A DNA stretch of 64,000 bases from Macrolepiota albuminosa (GCA_027475525.1 JAMWFC010000051.1:3332616-3396615), one strand, 5' to 3'; positions 1 through 10,776 are shown, counted from the first letter of the stretch. Notes: generated by a model not told the origin, from the letters alone. Program-made: numbers and translations.

Positions 1-2
1 AC

Positions 3-356
3 GCGAGCACCGGTGGTCGGCCGTCGTACCGCGTTGAAGAGTTTAATAATATGGAAGGGGCTGCACAGGCCCTGCTCGCAGGTCCAGTTGGTGGAGATGG
101 GAAGACGGCGAAGCCGTCCGATTATTTCATTTATCTCGCGTCGATGGCGGGGTTGCCTGAAGTGACGATTCCGCTGGGCCAGGTGGGGTATTATAGCCAT
201 GTTAGTAGGGAATGGGAGATGTTGCCTGTTGCGGTGCAGGTCGTTGCACATAGGGGATGCGATGATTTGTTGTTGAACCTTGTGGACAAGTTGGCGGGGA
301 AAGGATTGTTGGATGCTGTTAGGACAGGGAAGAATGCGTTTGATTTTGGGTTGTGA
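3..356 (+). CDS. Amidase, C-terminal fragment cut by the window edge
   Basis: The frame opens at base 3 and ends at a TGA at 354-356, giving the last ~117 residues of an amidase-signature hydrolase. It matches the C-terminus of the amidase at 25,264-26,899 almost residue for residue. It carries the family's C-terminal core: a SDYFIYLASMAGLPEVTIPLG stretch followed by LPVAVQVVAHRG, the region that closes the catalytic fold and lines the substrate pocket. The catalytic Lys-Ser-Ser region lies off the left edge, so activity cannot be judged. Enzymes of this family hydrolyse amide bonds; the substrate cannot be inferred. It belongs to the left copy of a direct duplication. Confidence 0.85.
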   Translation, partial: ASTGGRPSYRVEEFNNMEGAAQALLAGPVGGDGKTAKPSDYFIYLASMAGLPEVTIPLGQVGYYSHVSREWEMLPVAVQVVAHRGCDDLLLNLVDKLAGKGLLDAVRTGKNAFDFGL

Positions 357-1308
357 TATTTCTGGTACAGGTGTATTGTCATGACGTTGCGCTTACGCTC
401 TCTCTTCGATCTTACCTAGTATTCATGGCAAATCATAACTGGAAGTCATAGTTTCTTTGCGACTCGATGCCCAGCGAGAACGAGATCTAGGGGAAGAGAA
501 GGACCTGAAACTTTGTGTAAACTTCTAACCATTTCTGAACTGTTCAGGTTGAGATGGAATCTCGGGTGCGTCGCAACGTCCCATGATATCGTGGTAGTTT
601 TCAACTACCAGAAAGTTGTAAGTAATACCGCTGGCATCAATTTATCAGATAGCTATCCCATGATATCGTGGTAGTTTTCAACTACCAGAAAGTTGTAAGT
701 AATACCGCTGGCATCAATTTATCAGATAGCTATCATAACTGGAAGTCATAGTTTCTTTGCGACTCGATGCCCAGCGAGAACGAGATCTAGGGGAAGAGAA
801 GGACCTGAAACTTTGTGTAAACTTCGAACCTTTTATGAACTGTTCAGGTTGAGATGAAATCTCGGGTGCGTCGCAACGTCCCATGATATGAGATGATATT
901 ATAGCATTTTCCAAGTACCAGAAAGTTGCAAGTAAAATCTCGTCTCAAAGAGGTATAGGCTGAAAAAAAAGTAGACCTCAGAATGTTTCGCACTCTTAAA
1001 AGAGTAAGCTGCAAAAACCCCGGAACGTTTCATCACAGAGATCCGGCACCCATAACCTTGGAAACAGTTGGGATTATACCCTTAGTACCATTTTTAACAT
1101 ATTACAATTATTACACTATCACTGTATCACTGTATCATCCCTTGATCAACTTACCCGGGACCTCAGTGTCATGATTGTTTTTTAAGATCATTATGCTGAT
1201 TTTTTTTTAGTTCCGACATGTGTATTCTATAAAACCGGTCCTCTAACAACATTCAACATTCAACCCTCAAGTCCATCTTCCATCTCCAGAGCGACGCAAG
1301 TCCGATAT
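357..1308. other. Intergenic spacer, copy I, with internal duplications
   Basis: No gene is supported here. Bases 434-590 recur in diverged form at 734-890, which copy II does not show. Bases 580-656 and 657-733 are an exact 77-bp tandem duplication, one of 14 in the window and probably an assembly artefact. From about 1,040 to 1,308 the sequence aligns again with 27,400-27,632 upstream of the second DUF6533 relic, so the promoter region of that gene is included. Confidence 0.6.
580..733. repeat. Exact 77-bp tandem duplication (probable assembly junction)
   Basis: Copy one is 580-656 and copy two 657-733. The corresponding spacer in segmental copy II near 27,124-27,200 contains the unit only once. 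The period equals that of 13 other duplications in the window. Confidence 0.85.
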
Positions 1309-2711
1309 ATGGAACTCGAGGTATCTGAAGCGACAAACATCACACAGGACCTTCTGTGGGAAGACTTCACGAGACAAGTGGGGCATTTCTTCCACTGTCA
1401 GAGAAATTTAGTTGCTGATGCTGTTGATATGCAGTGCACCATCTGTTGAGTCTATCATACACCATAGACCGACTCTTAATTCATGATATGCAATAGATGC
1501 ATGTCTTTCATTATGGGTAGGTGTTCTCAAGCATATGTCTTCATAGTTCTTATGCTATCCCACAAAATTTCAGGCATATGAGTATATATGCCTCTTTCCT
1601 CTGGAATATTCCATGATCTGGAAGGCTCAATGGAAAATTCCCAAGATTCTCTATCTTTCGACACGATTGCTTCCCCTAGTCACGCTCGTGGCATTTCTAT
1701 CCTTGCATTCTATTCATGCTGGATCTGTTAATATCGGTACAACATGTATGAATATTCTTTCCTGTATTTCATTGACACTGATAGTTCTTCAGGGGGTATA
1801 AATGCATCACTATTTGTTTCTGACTGTTGGTTATTTTGGTCCTTTTTCGAAACGCATCTCAGAATTTCATCAGTGATATTCATCGTTAGGACTTGGGTAA
1901 TTTGGGGTAGAAGTCGACTAATCATAGTTTTCCTTGTTATCGGTGATCTCGCAATCTTTGGTGCAGAGATTGGTCTTCTTTCAATATCTGTCAAGGGGTC
2001 CCTCAAGGAATCATCCACCTATGATGTCTTGTTTGGTAATTACCATGCCCGAGTCATTCGTTATGTCCTATTTACTGCTTATGGCTTGGGTTTGTCATTC
2101 ATGCTTTTGTAGAAAAGACTACTAATGGAGTGACATTAGTGGTGTTCTTTCTTGTGTCTTTCAAAGCAGTGCAGTTTTCAAGACACTCAAGACGGCTGCT
2201 TGGACAAAAAATGCCCCTTCAAACAGTTATGCACTATGATGGTTTTTTTTACATTCTTTGCCTCCATGTTATGCCAATACGCTTATCAAATTTCAGGTAC
2301 CCTTTTTTACTCATATAAAGTCATAATTGGAGCATTCCTCCTAATTGTCACAGCAGCCTTTCCTGTAATTGAGTTTTGCAACTCACTTATCCAAAGTCTA
2401 ATGCACCACAGAATTTTTCTGCTATACATATTGACCCCTTAACAAATATGTAAGTATCATGCATTCTCTTCACCATTTAATGCGACTCTTCTTATAATAG
2501 GGTTGCACTTGCCCTGTTCCCACTTTTGAGTTGTCGAATGCTGATCCACCTTGGTCAACAAGGAACTCTTATGAGAAGCAGTTCAATGCACACTTCTGTG
2601 TCAAGGAATGGAGATACAATTATGTTCAGACAGGTTGAAGAGTGCTCAGGCCGCAGTTTAGGTGACAGATCTTCTGTAGAACATGTAGAGAGGATGAGTG
2701 ACAGAGGTTAA
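1309..2711 (+). pseudogene. DUF6533-family membrane protein gene, copy I, decayed
   Basis: The start is the ATG at 1,309; the first residues, with ELEVS and LWEDFTRQVG, resemble the usual N-terminus of basidiomycete DUF6533 proteins, which are multi-pass membrane proteins of unknown function. An intron acceptor ends at about 1,573 (tttcag), followed by an exon with WKAQWKIPKILYLSTRLLPLVTL. Further right is the family hallmark VIFIVRTWVIWGRSR plus two hydrophobic segments (about 1,880-2,010), then a hydrophilic tail with CRMLIHLGQQGT ending at 2,711. Pieces lie in different frames; some breaks are introns, but stop codons in the N-terminal exon (about 1,446) suggest inactivation. A second copy lies at 27,633-29,060. 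Family assignment rests on motif memory, not a search. Confidence 0.6.
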
Positions 2712-3051
2712 AGCACATACATATTCATTGTAGGTAGAAAAACTCAGAATAGCATTTGAGGTGGATTTTGGGGAGACTTTTGTCCAAAGCAGACTTCAAT
2801 CCATATTGGTCAATGGCTATAGTGAAGTTATAGGATTGTTCAAAGTCAGGTCCATTTGCAGCTGCATTGGGGGTAATCAAAGTTGGATTCAGAAATGGAG
2901 TCCAGGCTGTGGGGGAGTTTGGAGCTGCTTGAGTAGTGTTCTGGTGAGCACAGAGCTGAGGAGTAGGCTGTGCTACTGGTAAGTAGGTCTGGGGCAGTCA
3001 TGTGTTCTAGGCAGAGAGGTTGAGAAATCTTAGGATCATCAAAGAGCTGGG
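2712..3051. other. Spacer shared by both segmental copies, no gene seen
   Basis: This stretch aligns with 29,061-29,434 downstream of the second DUF6533 relic. Copy II has about 40 extra bases (29,210-29,250). No convincing coding potential was found on either strand. Confidence 0.5.
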
Positions 3052-4292
3052 CAAGGCTACCAGTGAATGAGCAGTACAGGTGGAGTAGAAACTAGTGATA
3101 ATATAGGCTCCAGGGTTGGCCAGTTGAGTAGAAGGACATGAGCCAATGTGAGGTTAAAACAAGTGGGACAAAATCAAGATCTACTGTAATGCAGCAATAC
3201 AGTTAGTCCAATGATATGATGCTGTACCAGCAGTCAGGGACACAACATGCACCAGAAGTCAAAATAAACATTTAATTATAAGGCTGAAAACTGTAAGCCT
3301 CTCTCAACAAATTATACCTCCAAAAACACCCCAATAAATACACAGAAAGTACAGAATAAAAGGGCAGGGACCAACTCCAGCTATCAATTCAATAGTAGCC
3401 CAGCCACTGTTATGGGGAGGGGAAGCATGGGGCTGGCAAATGGAGTGTATTGGCATCAATTTGGAGTGATCTAGAAGATCTGATCTAAAAATAACTAAAT
3501 TGGAATGTTTTGATGAATGGAATGGTGGCCCAGGAATCGAATGGAGGAAGACTACAAAGGAGGGATGAATGGAATGGTGGCACAGGAATTGAATGGAGGA
3601 AGAACATGAAGGAGAGATGAATGGAAGAGATAAATGGAATGGTGGCACTGAAACAGGCATCACAAAAATGGAAAATGGAACAACAAATTAGGTTATGAAT
3701 GCTGGAAGGTCAGGAGCAAAAAGTCATGTGTATTTGGTGGTCTGTGCATTGTAAAAACAGTATAAATAGCCCAAGTAGAGTAGTGAATAGACAGGCAATT
3801 AATAGGCAAAGGCTCAGTAGTTTCCAGAGAGTGAATCACTTAGGCTGGAGTTTGTTGAGAACCTTCTGCATTTCAGGATACTTGATATTCTGGAAAGCAC
3901 TCAAACCTTCAATACATCAACTTTATCATCAAGCATCAGTGTGTATTAAAGGCAACTTTCTAAGACTTCAAGAAAGCCCAGAACTATAGTAATACTTGCA
4001 CCCCAAGTACTACACCAATATTGATATTTGAAAGGGACACGTGAATTAAAGCTTACACCAGAAAGCAGGGGCAACCCTCTTAGTTTTGTCAAGTTCACTG
4101 ACACTAACTAGGCAAATTATCTTTACACCGGACATAGTATCAGGTAATATCCATGGAGTCTTCATTTTTGGAGTCATTTTCTAAGCTACAAAGAAGCACA
4201 AGATGGTTGCAACATTTTTCAGCATTTGGAAGTGCACAAATACATTTAGCTATGTGCATTATTTAAAATAATTAGATACAATGCATTGTAGG
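3052..4292. repeat. Block S, copy I, left part (contains a 0.8-kb insertion)
   Basis: Apart from the insertion at 3,212-4,014, this stretch aligns in direct orientation with 51,482-51,900. It is separated from its continuation (10,777-12,168) by the Copia element at 4,293-10,776. The uninterrupted copy at 51,482-54,175 shows both parts were once continuous. It encodes nothing recognisable. Confidence 0.8.
3212..4014 (+). mobile_element. TGATA...TACA element, 0.8 kb, probable solo LTR
   Basis: The ends are TG and CA, with CCAA duplicated on both sides (3,208-3,211 and 4,015-4,018). The homologous site in copy II near 51,642 is empty, so the insertion is defined by comparison. A second copy in the opposite orientation lies at 52,278-53,121 in a different position of the same block. 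No reading frame for a transposase or polyprotein is visible; the interior has a short imperfect tandem repeat (about 3,510-3,620). A solo LTR fits the length and ends best; a non-autonomous DNA element is the alternative. Confidence 0.65.
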
Positions 4293-4646
4293 TGTAGAAG
4301 TAAGGTAAAAGTAAGCCTCAGTTGTTCAACAATGAATATGTCAAAAATGACCTGTGGAAGTAAGGTAAAAGTAAGCTACAGGTAAGTAAATGTAGTTATC
4401 AGAAGTATTTTAGGTGGTACCCACCCTCAGTTGTTCAACAACAAATATGTTGAAAACAACTGAGGGTGATGAAAATTGTAACAAGTATTTATACAAGTTA
4501 GTAAATATAATTTTTATAATGAAAATAAAATAAATAAGAAAAGAACGACATGAGACTCACAGGTGTGGCACACCTCAGTTAAGTAATGCCAATCAAGAAG
4601 AAAAAAGAATCCAACTTTTCAAAATAATGGGACATCTATCTCAACA
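4293..4646 (-). repeat. Copia element LTR, 3' end of the element
   Basis: It matches 10,484-10,776. The first 60 bases (4,293-4,352) are an imperfect partial repeat of the LTR start, so the true LTR may be 4,353-4,646 (294 bp), close to the 293 bp of the other LTR. It ends TCAACA; on the minus strand the LTR begins TGTTGA, as in many Copia elements. Confidence 0.75.
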
Positions 4647-4659
4647 CTCCCCCAGATGC

Positions 4660-5062
4660 CTTGTTTACAAATGGTTCTTCATTCCTAGCTTGCCAATAAG
4701 GTATTTGTGTGCACCGTGCCTGAGTGGTTTAGTAAAAAGATCAGCCATATTTTCAGTCAATGCCATAGGCAATATGTTGATTTCACCTGCCACAACTACT
4801 CTCAAATGTAGTGTTGTCTAATGTTGATGTGCTTGGCATGTGCATGTCCTTTAGTCAACTTAGCAAGTATGATAGATAAACAATTGTTGGCATTTAGGAT
4901 CACTGATAGTGGTTGTAGAAGATCAATCTCAGTCAGGAAATTATGCATCCAGAGCCCTTGTTGTGCACCTCAAGTAAGCACTATGTACTTTGTCTCTGTA
5001 GTAGACAACACCACTGTATGTTGCTGCTTTGAGCTCCACAACACAGCTCTCCCAGACATCAT
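4660..5062 (-). pseudogene. Copia RNase H domain, C-terminal part
   Basis: On the minus strand, reading from 5,062 down, the translation gives the Copia RNase H signature around SSKQQHTVVLSTTETKY, followed by a block resembling WMHNFLTEIDL and a KGHAHAKHINIRQHYI-like stretch that normally ends the Copia polyprotein. Internal stops and substitutions make it non-functional. It degraded the RNA of the RNA-DNA hybrid during reverse transcription. It is separated from the rest of the domain (5,849-6,150) by a solo LTR and stops just before the 3' LTR. Confidence 0.8.
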
Positions 5063-5848
5063 TGTCACAACCCCCCCATCTGAGACCACCCTGGGACACC
5101 TCTGGAACCCCATCTGGGACCCCCTCACTGACCCCACAACACAACTCCCACCATCACATGCACCAAACCCTGCCATCACACATGCCTCCTGACAGCCTCA
5201 TATCATGGATCCTGGAACCACTTGCTGGCACAGCCATCACCCCATGATTAATAATCAGATCACGCCATTCACCCCAGCTATCACGCATCATGCATTATGA
5301 CATCCCCTTCATGCCAATTGATTGCATGCTCTGCATGCACAATTCCTGGTATACAGTCTCCCCTCTGCCCGCCGCCACTCATTTATTCCTGGGAACTGTC
5401 TTAGACATCCCAGGACACTCCTCAAACCCCTGGAGCAGCCCCCTGCAGTACTTATAGTTGGTAGTCACCTTGTTTTACTTGAGTCTTGATATTACACTTA
5501 TTGTTTGCATGCCCCTTTGGTTTTGACTGGTACGCATTGACTAGCACACTTTGACTGGCATGCTTGACTGGCACACATACTTCTGAGATTGGTAAGCACT
5601 TTGCAACTTAAGTTTACTAACTCCAGTCTCATCTTAGAACCCCTAGTTCTCGACTCGACCTTAACTCCAAAATCCCCTTCAACTTCCCTGTTCCCTGGAC
5701 TAAGTTCCTGACCCCAAGTATCTCTTGTTTTGTGTCTTGAACCCTGGAGCATGGTCCAGAGTTCCAGACACCTGAGTACACATAGATCAAGTTTGCCTCG
5801 TAAGGGTGTTGCTTACTTGGCAAGCCCCTGAATTAGTGGAACCTGACA
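5063..5848. mobile_element. Solo LTR inserted in the Copia RNase H
   Basis: The insertion begins TGTCACAACC and ends CCTGACA, a TG...CA end pair with short imperfect inverted termini. It is bounded by ATCAT (5,058-5,062) and ATTAT (5,849-5,853), a 5-bp target duplication with one transition. Removing it rejoins the Copia frame across the RNase H domain. It is much richer in GC than its surroundings, so it is younger than the Copia element. It encodes no protein. Its parent element is not in the window. Confidence 0.8.
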
Positions 5849-6160
5849 ATTATGAATATGTAGCCTCCCATTGACTTTCTAGTGTCTAGATCACCACCAT
5901 AGTCTGCATCAACATATTCAATGGGTTCGATCAAGTTTTGTGGGTCCTGTGAGTAGGTGATGGAGTAGTGCTTACAACATGGAGTAAAAGTGTTCTAATA
6001 TGCTGGTCCTGGGTTGAATTGAAAATGGGCAAGTACTCCCACAGCAAAGGAAAGATCAGGCCTGGTAGCTACCTGTGCCCAAATTAATGAGCCAAGTAGC
6101 TTATAGTATGATTTGTCAAGCATAAAACTCCTATCAGACTCTGTTTGCAGGCACATTGAC
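5849..6160 (-). pseudogene. Copia polyprotein segment between RT and RNase H
   Basis: Minus-strand translation gives the conserved link region, with a KSYYKLLGSLIWAQVATRPDLSF-like order of residues spread over two frames, then a DADYGGDLDTRKS-like stretch that begins the RNase H. Frame changes and stops are frequent. It continues the RT segment at 6,730-7,507 after an inserted repeat (about 6,170-6,720). Confidence 0.65.
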
Positions 6161-6169
6161 TTGGTAAAG

Positions 6170-6540
6170 TGTATACCAGATGGTGTAAGGGTGACCTCTG
6201 GAGGCTATGGCTCAGTCACACAGCTGGCAGAGGGAGATCCAAAGTGTATTAGAGTATATAATGACAATATCATAATAACTACTCACCTGGCAGAGGAAGA
6301 TCCAAAAAGAACAAGTCTAGGGATTCCCTATGCCAGGTTGGATGCTTCTGGGGACTCTGAAGCATGGAAAACAACTGTACAGGACAACAAAACCTTAAAA
6401 ACTTGAGAATTGTCTAAACAAACCAATGCACAAACAAGGCAGGTAAACTCTGGACTTTGGAGGTCAGAAAGGCAAACTCCAGCTTATGTAAGTGGTCTGG
6501 AAGTGGTACTGAAGAGCCCACACTTGTCTGAATGATAGCT
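6170..6540. repeat. Repeat present in inverted orientation at 12,170-12,540
   Basis: Both copies translate to a related peptide with the order GYGSVTQL, DPK, IRVY, NIIITTHLAEEDPKRTSL and EAWKTTVQDNK (here on the plus strand at 6,188-6,406, there on the minus strand). Peptide-level conservation suggests a piece of a retroelement polyprotein or its edge, but I do not recognise the domain. Confidence 0.55.
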
Positions 6541-6725
6541 AAAGAACCAGAGCACCTCAAGGGCTAAGAATAGTACTAATATATAGTGTTGAAAGAATAG
6601 AAACAGTAAAGTAAAAGAATGACAGCAGAAATAAAGAAATGAATAAAAGAAGAATGAAGGAATAAAGAGTGAAAGAAGAAAGAAATGAGGAGTCCCCTGA
6701 CAGATGGGAGTATGTGATAGGCATT
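6440..6725. repeat. LTR-like repeat, matches 8,740-8,985
   Basis: A purine-rich 250-280 bp sequence shared in direct orientation with the sequence at the start of the gypsy gag fragment. It is probably an LTR of that gypsy family left within the Copia RT region. It holds no coding sequence. Confidence 0.55.
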
Positions 6726-6729
6726 ATAT

Positions 6730-7507
6730 TGGCTCATTCTGAAATATTGAAATAAACATGTGAGATAGGCTCACAGTAACAAAGATATTACTCCTGATTG
6801 GAGATTGCATATGATTGCCATACTAACTATGAAAGATAGATCACCTATATTTTTAATTTTATATGCTTTGCCCAGTTTGCATTTTGCCTATTCTGCACCT
6901 TCCTTAGTCGTTGAAAGTCTACAAGTGTTGTCAGTGAAGGTATTAGTGATAGTGTGTTCATGGTTTCTGATTTGGCTACATATGCAGCTGTCTGCTTAAG
7001 AAGTAAGGTATTCAAGTCTTTGATAGACACTGTCAAGGGTATGCCACCACTCTTGGCTGCCCTGCATCATGCTGTATAGGATTTTCAGCAGTCAGCACAC
7101 CTTTTTCTCCCTCCTTGAAAACCAGAAGGTATGTGCATGTAGACCATGTGCTCAGGTATACTGTTCAGGTATGCTGAGACAAAATTAACCTGCCAGATAT
7201 GTAAGCCAAGTTGCATCACCACAGCTGCTGAGATTCTGAGTGACTCAAGTTGAACAACTGCCACATACATCTTTTCAAAATCTTTACCAGTCATCTGCAA
7301 GTAATTCTTTGCCACTAGCCATGCTTTTTGCCAAATCACTTTACTCTCAGCATCATATTTGTTGGCATATACCCATCTACAGCCTATGACTTTCTTCTCC
7401 ACCAGCATGTCCTCCCATGCAATAAGCTCAAAAACTCCTCTTTGACACAAAACCTCCAATAGACATGAAAACCGATTGGCACCAGACAGCAGAGGCATAT
7501 AACTCAT
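6730..7507 (-). pseudogene. Copia reverse transcriptase, decayed
   Basis: The start of the RT domain is clear on the minus strand at 7,507-7,085: FELIAWEDMLVEKKVIGCRWVYANKYDAESK, then WQKAWLVAK, LESLRISAAV, and the WQVNFVSAYLNSIPEHMVYMHIPSGF block. In the family this last block reads WQVDFVSAYLN; here the conserved Asp of motif A is Asn. The continuation (7,080-6,730) lies in other frames and includes a WWHTLDSVYQRLEYL-like stretch. It copied RNA into DNA in the virus-like particle. Lost catalytic Asp and frameshifts make it inactive. Confidence 0.85.
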
Positions 7508-7509
7508 CC

Positions 7510-8800
7510 GTCACTCTACTAAAAACCCTCCTCTGCAGAACCAAAGGACTCATCCAAAGGTTCTGCCACAGCCTCTACAAGACCTAAGGACTCATCTAAA
7601 GGTTCAATTACAGTCTGTATATCTGGGGAAGGATTTCCTCAAATGTCTTGGGCAGCAAGGAGCTGGAGAAGGAGCTCTTCCTGCTCTAAGGCTGAGAGAT
7701 AGCACACCTCCAACCCCTGAGGGCAATATTGAGTGAAGTGATCCAGCTTTCCACAGCAACAGCAGAGGAGAGGAAGAGAGGAACATTGGTGAGAGGCATC
7801 AACATCCATAGGAACTTCCAGAAGGAGGGGACATGCTGCAAGTACATGAGCTGAGGCTGGAGTGCGAAAGGAAAAGGAAGGCTGGATAGAATGACAAGCA
7901 GGTAGGGATGCCTGTGAGGTGAAACAAGGGGTAGTTCCTTGATGAAGCTCATGCCTTAACTCCATGAGCTACCACTGGTCACATGCCACCTGATACCAGG
8001 ACTCAATACACATGTCATCTGGTTGTCCTTCTGCCATGCTGTTGATCCAATCCATGAGAGAAAGAAGGAAGCCATCTCAGAAAGTGAGGCAGAGCTGAAG
8101 ACCATCCAGATAGCTGGCCTGTTTAGCAAGAGCTCTGAAGGAGTTGATATACTCATCTAGGATCTGCTTTCTCTGTTTGTATCAATGAGGGTCTTGAAGA
8201 GTAAAGGCTGCTACCTTGGCAGAATACAAGGGGAAGAACTCAGTTCAAAACTCCCTTTCAAACTGAGCCCAACTCCCAAACTCTCAACTCCTCCAGGATG
8301 TTGAAAAACTCATAATGCATATGTTGAAGCTCACACAGACTTCATATAAAAAAGGACCCAGGCAATCTTGAGAGTATCAGAAGGGAAAGCCTTACCACTC
8401 AGCTGAATATAGGTGATGCATGACTGCAAGAAATGCTCACCCATAGCTCAATCACCATTGAATGCATCAGAGAGTGCTGGATGCAAAATATTGGTATGAA
8501 CAGTGGGGAGGCCTCAGAGTGAGGGACTAGAGGTGTGTCAGCCCTAACTGGAGGTGCCTGGAGAGGGGTAGGAGTGAGAGGGAGGCACTCTAGGAGAGCC
8601 TGAAGAGAATGAGAGATAGTGTCTGTGGCCTGATGCAATCTAGCAAATTTGGTGGTGTGGAGGGTGAGGGAAGCTTGGGTGGTCTGCACCTGAGTCTCCA
8701 GAGCAAGCAAGCAGCTACAGGCATTATCTTGAGGGGCAGAAGCATGAAAGACAAACTCTGGCCTATGTAAGCAGTCTGGAAGTGGTACTGAAGAGCCCAC
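7510..8800 (-). pseudogene. Gypsy gag fragment inserted in the Copia element
   Basis: Minus-strand translation gives a gag of Ty3/gypsy type, not Copia. The upstream part (8,800-8,400) has an LETQVQ-type helical stretch. The downstream part (7,965-7,639) has a zinc knuckle CCGKLDHFTQYC (C-x2-C-x4-H-x4-C, about 7,745) followed by PQGLEVCYLSALEQEELLLQLL, a typical basidiomycete gypsy gag ending. The capsid between is broken by stops. An LTR-like repeat (8,740-8,985) lies at its 5' side; the 3' half of the element (pol) is absent. It replaced or displaced the Copia integrase. Confidence 0.7.
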
Positions 8801-8985
8801 ACTTGTCTGAATGATAGCTAAAGAACTAGAGCACCTTAAAGGCTGAAAGTAGTACTAATAGATAGTGTTGAAAGAATAGAAGCAGTAAAGTAAAAGAGTG
8901 ACAGAGGAAATGAGAAAATGAAGAAAGAGAGAATGAAGGAAAAAGGAATGAAAAAAGGGAGAAGATGAGGTGTTCTTTGACAGCT
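8740..8985. repeat. LTR-like repeat at the 5' side of the gypsy gag fragment
   Basis: It matches 6,440-6,725 with scattered transitions. Its position upstream of the minus-strand gag suggests a 5' LTR or leader of the inserted gypsy element. Confidence 0.5.
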
Positions 8986-9130
8986 CTGCCTTCTAAAAAC
9001 CACAGTAAATCCTGCTTTGTCAAGTTTCTCCACCAATACAAGATTTGCTGCCAGCTTGGGAATGTGCAGTGCACAGCAAAAAATGAGTTCTGATGTGCTT
9101 GCCACAGTCTTAATAACTTTCCTGACCATG
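8986..9130 (-). pseudogene. Copia GAG-pre-integrase segment
   Basis: Minus-strand translation contains VRKVIKTVASTSELIF, ALHIPKLAANLVLVEKLDKAGFTVVF: the usual pre-integrase block that lies between Copia protease and integrase. It is interrupted on its downstream side by the gypsy insertion. Confidence 0.75.
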
Positions 9131-9171
9131 CCCTATCCCACTATCCTGAACAGGCCCCCAACTGGGGCAGA

Positions 9172-9480
9172 CTAGCCTTCCCTAAATGTGCTTAACACTT
9201 TATATTCAGAGAAAGAGCTACATTTGACAAAACAGTGGTCACTTGCACCTAAATTGGCATAGGTGGGTATGCTCCTAGGAACCTTCACTGCAAGAGCCTC
9301 AACTAGCATTGTGTCAGCATGATCAGAGTCAGAGTCACAGAGACTAGAATTAACACAAGCCATGAGTGCATATGAGATATGTGAAGCTGAAGTGTTGGTT
9401 AATGCCACTGTGAGTGGGGTTGATGCCATATCTGCCTTGTATGTGGCTCTTGCCACAGCCAGTGAGGCCAGAGCTGCATC
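9172..9480 (-). pseudogene. Copia aspartic protease region
   Basis: An open minus-strand frame (9,456-9,172) ends with ANLGASDHCFVKCSSFSEYKVLS. In Copia proteases the corresponding motif is D-S-G-A-S-D-H; here the catalytic Asp is Asn and Ser is Leu, so the protease is dead. Upstream residues (VARATYKADMASTP) belong to the gag-protease linker. The enzyme cleaved the polyprotein during particle maturation. Confidence 0.8.
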
Positions 9481-10300
9481 ATGGTTTTGAAAATCCTGTA
9501 GAAACTGTCTTTCACATCCACCACCCAGCCAGTAGCAGGCTTAAATGGTATGTCTCATGTGCTTGCTATTGGTGTTGGTACAGATGAGCTTCAGCCTCTG
9601 CAGCTTTGTGTTTATCTGTAGTGCAGTGATGGTGACTCCTGCAGTCATTTTCTGAATCCTTAAGTATTTTTAATAGACAATGAGGCTTATGATCAATTTT
9701 GCCAAGGTCAGCAAGTTATACAGGCTAGCATCAATAGTATTCCAGAACTCAGATAAGAAATTCATGACAATGGTTCTAAAGATCTCATTCCTGATAACCA
9801 TCTCCTTTTCTACCGCATTCTGCCATTTGATGCACAGGGCTACCAGATTTGTCATGAAGTCAGTGTCATCAGTGTACATATATTGTGGCTTAAAGCTGAT
9901 TCTCAGCACTCATGGCTGCCAGGACTGAAATTGTGCTATAACTGTTGGTAAGTGCTTTCTACACATCTTTATGCTGAGTCCAATGAAGTTTTTACAGTTG
10001 TTGATAATCAGAGATAGTGATCATATGTTTCTAGCATTCCACTTCTCTGCCATGGAGTTTGGCAAGGATCAGGTGATCTCCTTTGTGGTACTGCTATCTG
10101 TCCTTACCTCTTTTTATTCTCCAGGCTTTCTGGAAGTCTTTGTATTGTTAATAGTGCTATCCAAGTAGCCCCTTGTCTCATAAGTGTGCATAGTGATAAG
10201 AACTCTGTTGCAAAAAGCCATAAACTTTGTACTATCAAAGTGCACTTCCTTTGAGAAAGTAAGAGGGTTTGGCATTGCTAGTGGTGCAGCAAGCATGTCT
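9480..10300 (-). pseudogene. Copia gag, decayed
   Basis: On the minus strand, gag begins near 10,296 with LAMPNPLTFSKEVHFDSTKFMAFCNRVLI, the usual N-terminal start of Copia gag, and continues at 9,909-9,670 with FLSEFWNTIDASLYN-type sequence. A WLGGGCERQF-type knuckle remnant occurs near 9,520. Stops and frame changes are frequent. It formed the particle shell. The sequence from 10,300 to the LTR is leader. Confidence 0.65.
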
Positions 10301-10341
10301 GCATATGTGGTTTTGGTATTGATATTGTAATGGTGTAGTGT

Positions 10342-10495
10342 GAGTATGCTTCAATAGTATGATTAGTCTGTTTGTAGTTGGAAAAGCTAACAGAGGCCAA
10401 ATAACCTGTAGAAGTAAGGAGTATGCTTCAATAGTATGATTAGTCTGTTTGTAGTTGGAAAAGCTAACAGAGGCCAAATAACCTGTAGAAGTAAG
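10342..10495. repeat. Exact 77-bp tandem duplication
   Basis: Units 10,342-10,418 and 10,419-10,495 are identical and span the inner edge of the Copia LTR, so an apparent second LTR start appears at 10,407. The true inner edge is more likely 10,484. Confidence 0.85.
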
Positions 10496-10776
10496 GTAAA
10501 AGTAAGTTACAGATAAGTAAATGTAGTTATCAGAAGTATTTTAGATATTATTCACCCTCAGTTGTTCAATGACAAATATGTCAAAAATAACTGAAGGTGA
10601 TGAAAATTGTAACAGATATTTATACAAGTCAGTAAATATAATTTTTATAACAAAATAAAATAAATAAGAAAAAAACAATACAAGACTCACAGATGTGGCA
10701 TGCCTCAGTTAAGTAACACCAATGTGGAAGAAAAAAGGATTCAGCTTTTTGAAACAACAGAATATCTACTTCAACA
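10484..10776 (-). repeat. Copia element LTR, 5' end of the element
   Basis: It is a 293-bp match to 4,353-4,646. The outer end is TCAACA at 10,771-10,776, followed by the target duplication GTAGG. Confidence 0.8.

Larger units (their letters stand above)
1..3056 (+). repeat. Segmental duplication, copy I (amidase end, DUF6533 relic, spacer)
   Basis: Base 1 corresponds to about base 26,544, and the same order (amidase 3' end, spacer, DUF6533 relic, downstream spacer) follows in the same orientation in both places. Identity is very high through the amidase coding end and good through the DUF6533 gene. The spacer differs: copy I carries an extra diverged repeat at 734-890. The shared sequence runs on into block S, interrupted in copy II by the retrotransposon at 29,440. 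This is a direct segmental duplication rather than a transposon, since it carries host-type genes and no terminal repeats were seen. Confidence 0.85.
4293..10776 (-). mobile_element. Copia LTR retrotransposon, degenerate and nested
   Basis: The element lies between duplicated GTAGG sites (4,288-4,292 and 10,777-10,781) and has LTRs at both ends with TG...CA termini. The homologous site in copy II near 51,895 is empty. Read on the minus strand the order is gag, protease, GAG-pre-integrase, [gypsy insertion], reverse transcriptase, [repeat insertion], RNase H, which is the Copia order. The integrase core was not found and seems to have been lost at the gypsy insertion. All domains carry stops or lost catalytic residues, so it cannot transpose by itself. 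Confidence 0.85.

Noticed and set aside
4293..4352. A 60-bp tandem repeat at the Copia LTR edge as another 77-bp artefact.
   Set aside because: The period is 60 and the copies are not identical, so it is an older rearrangement of the LTR.
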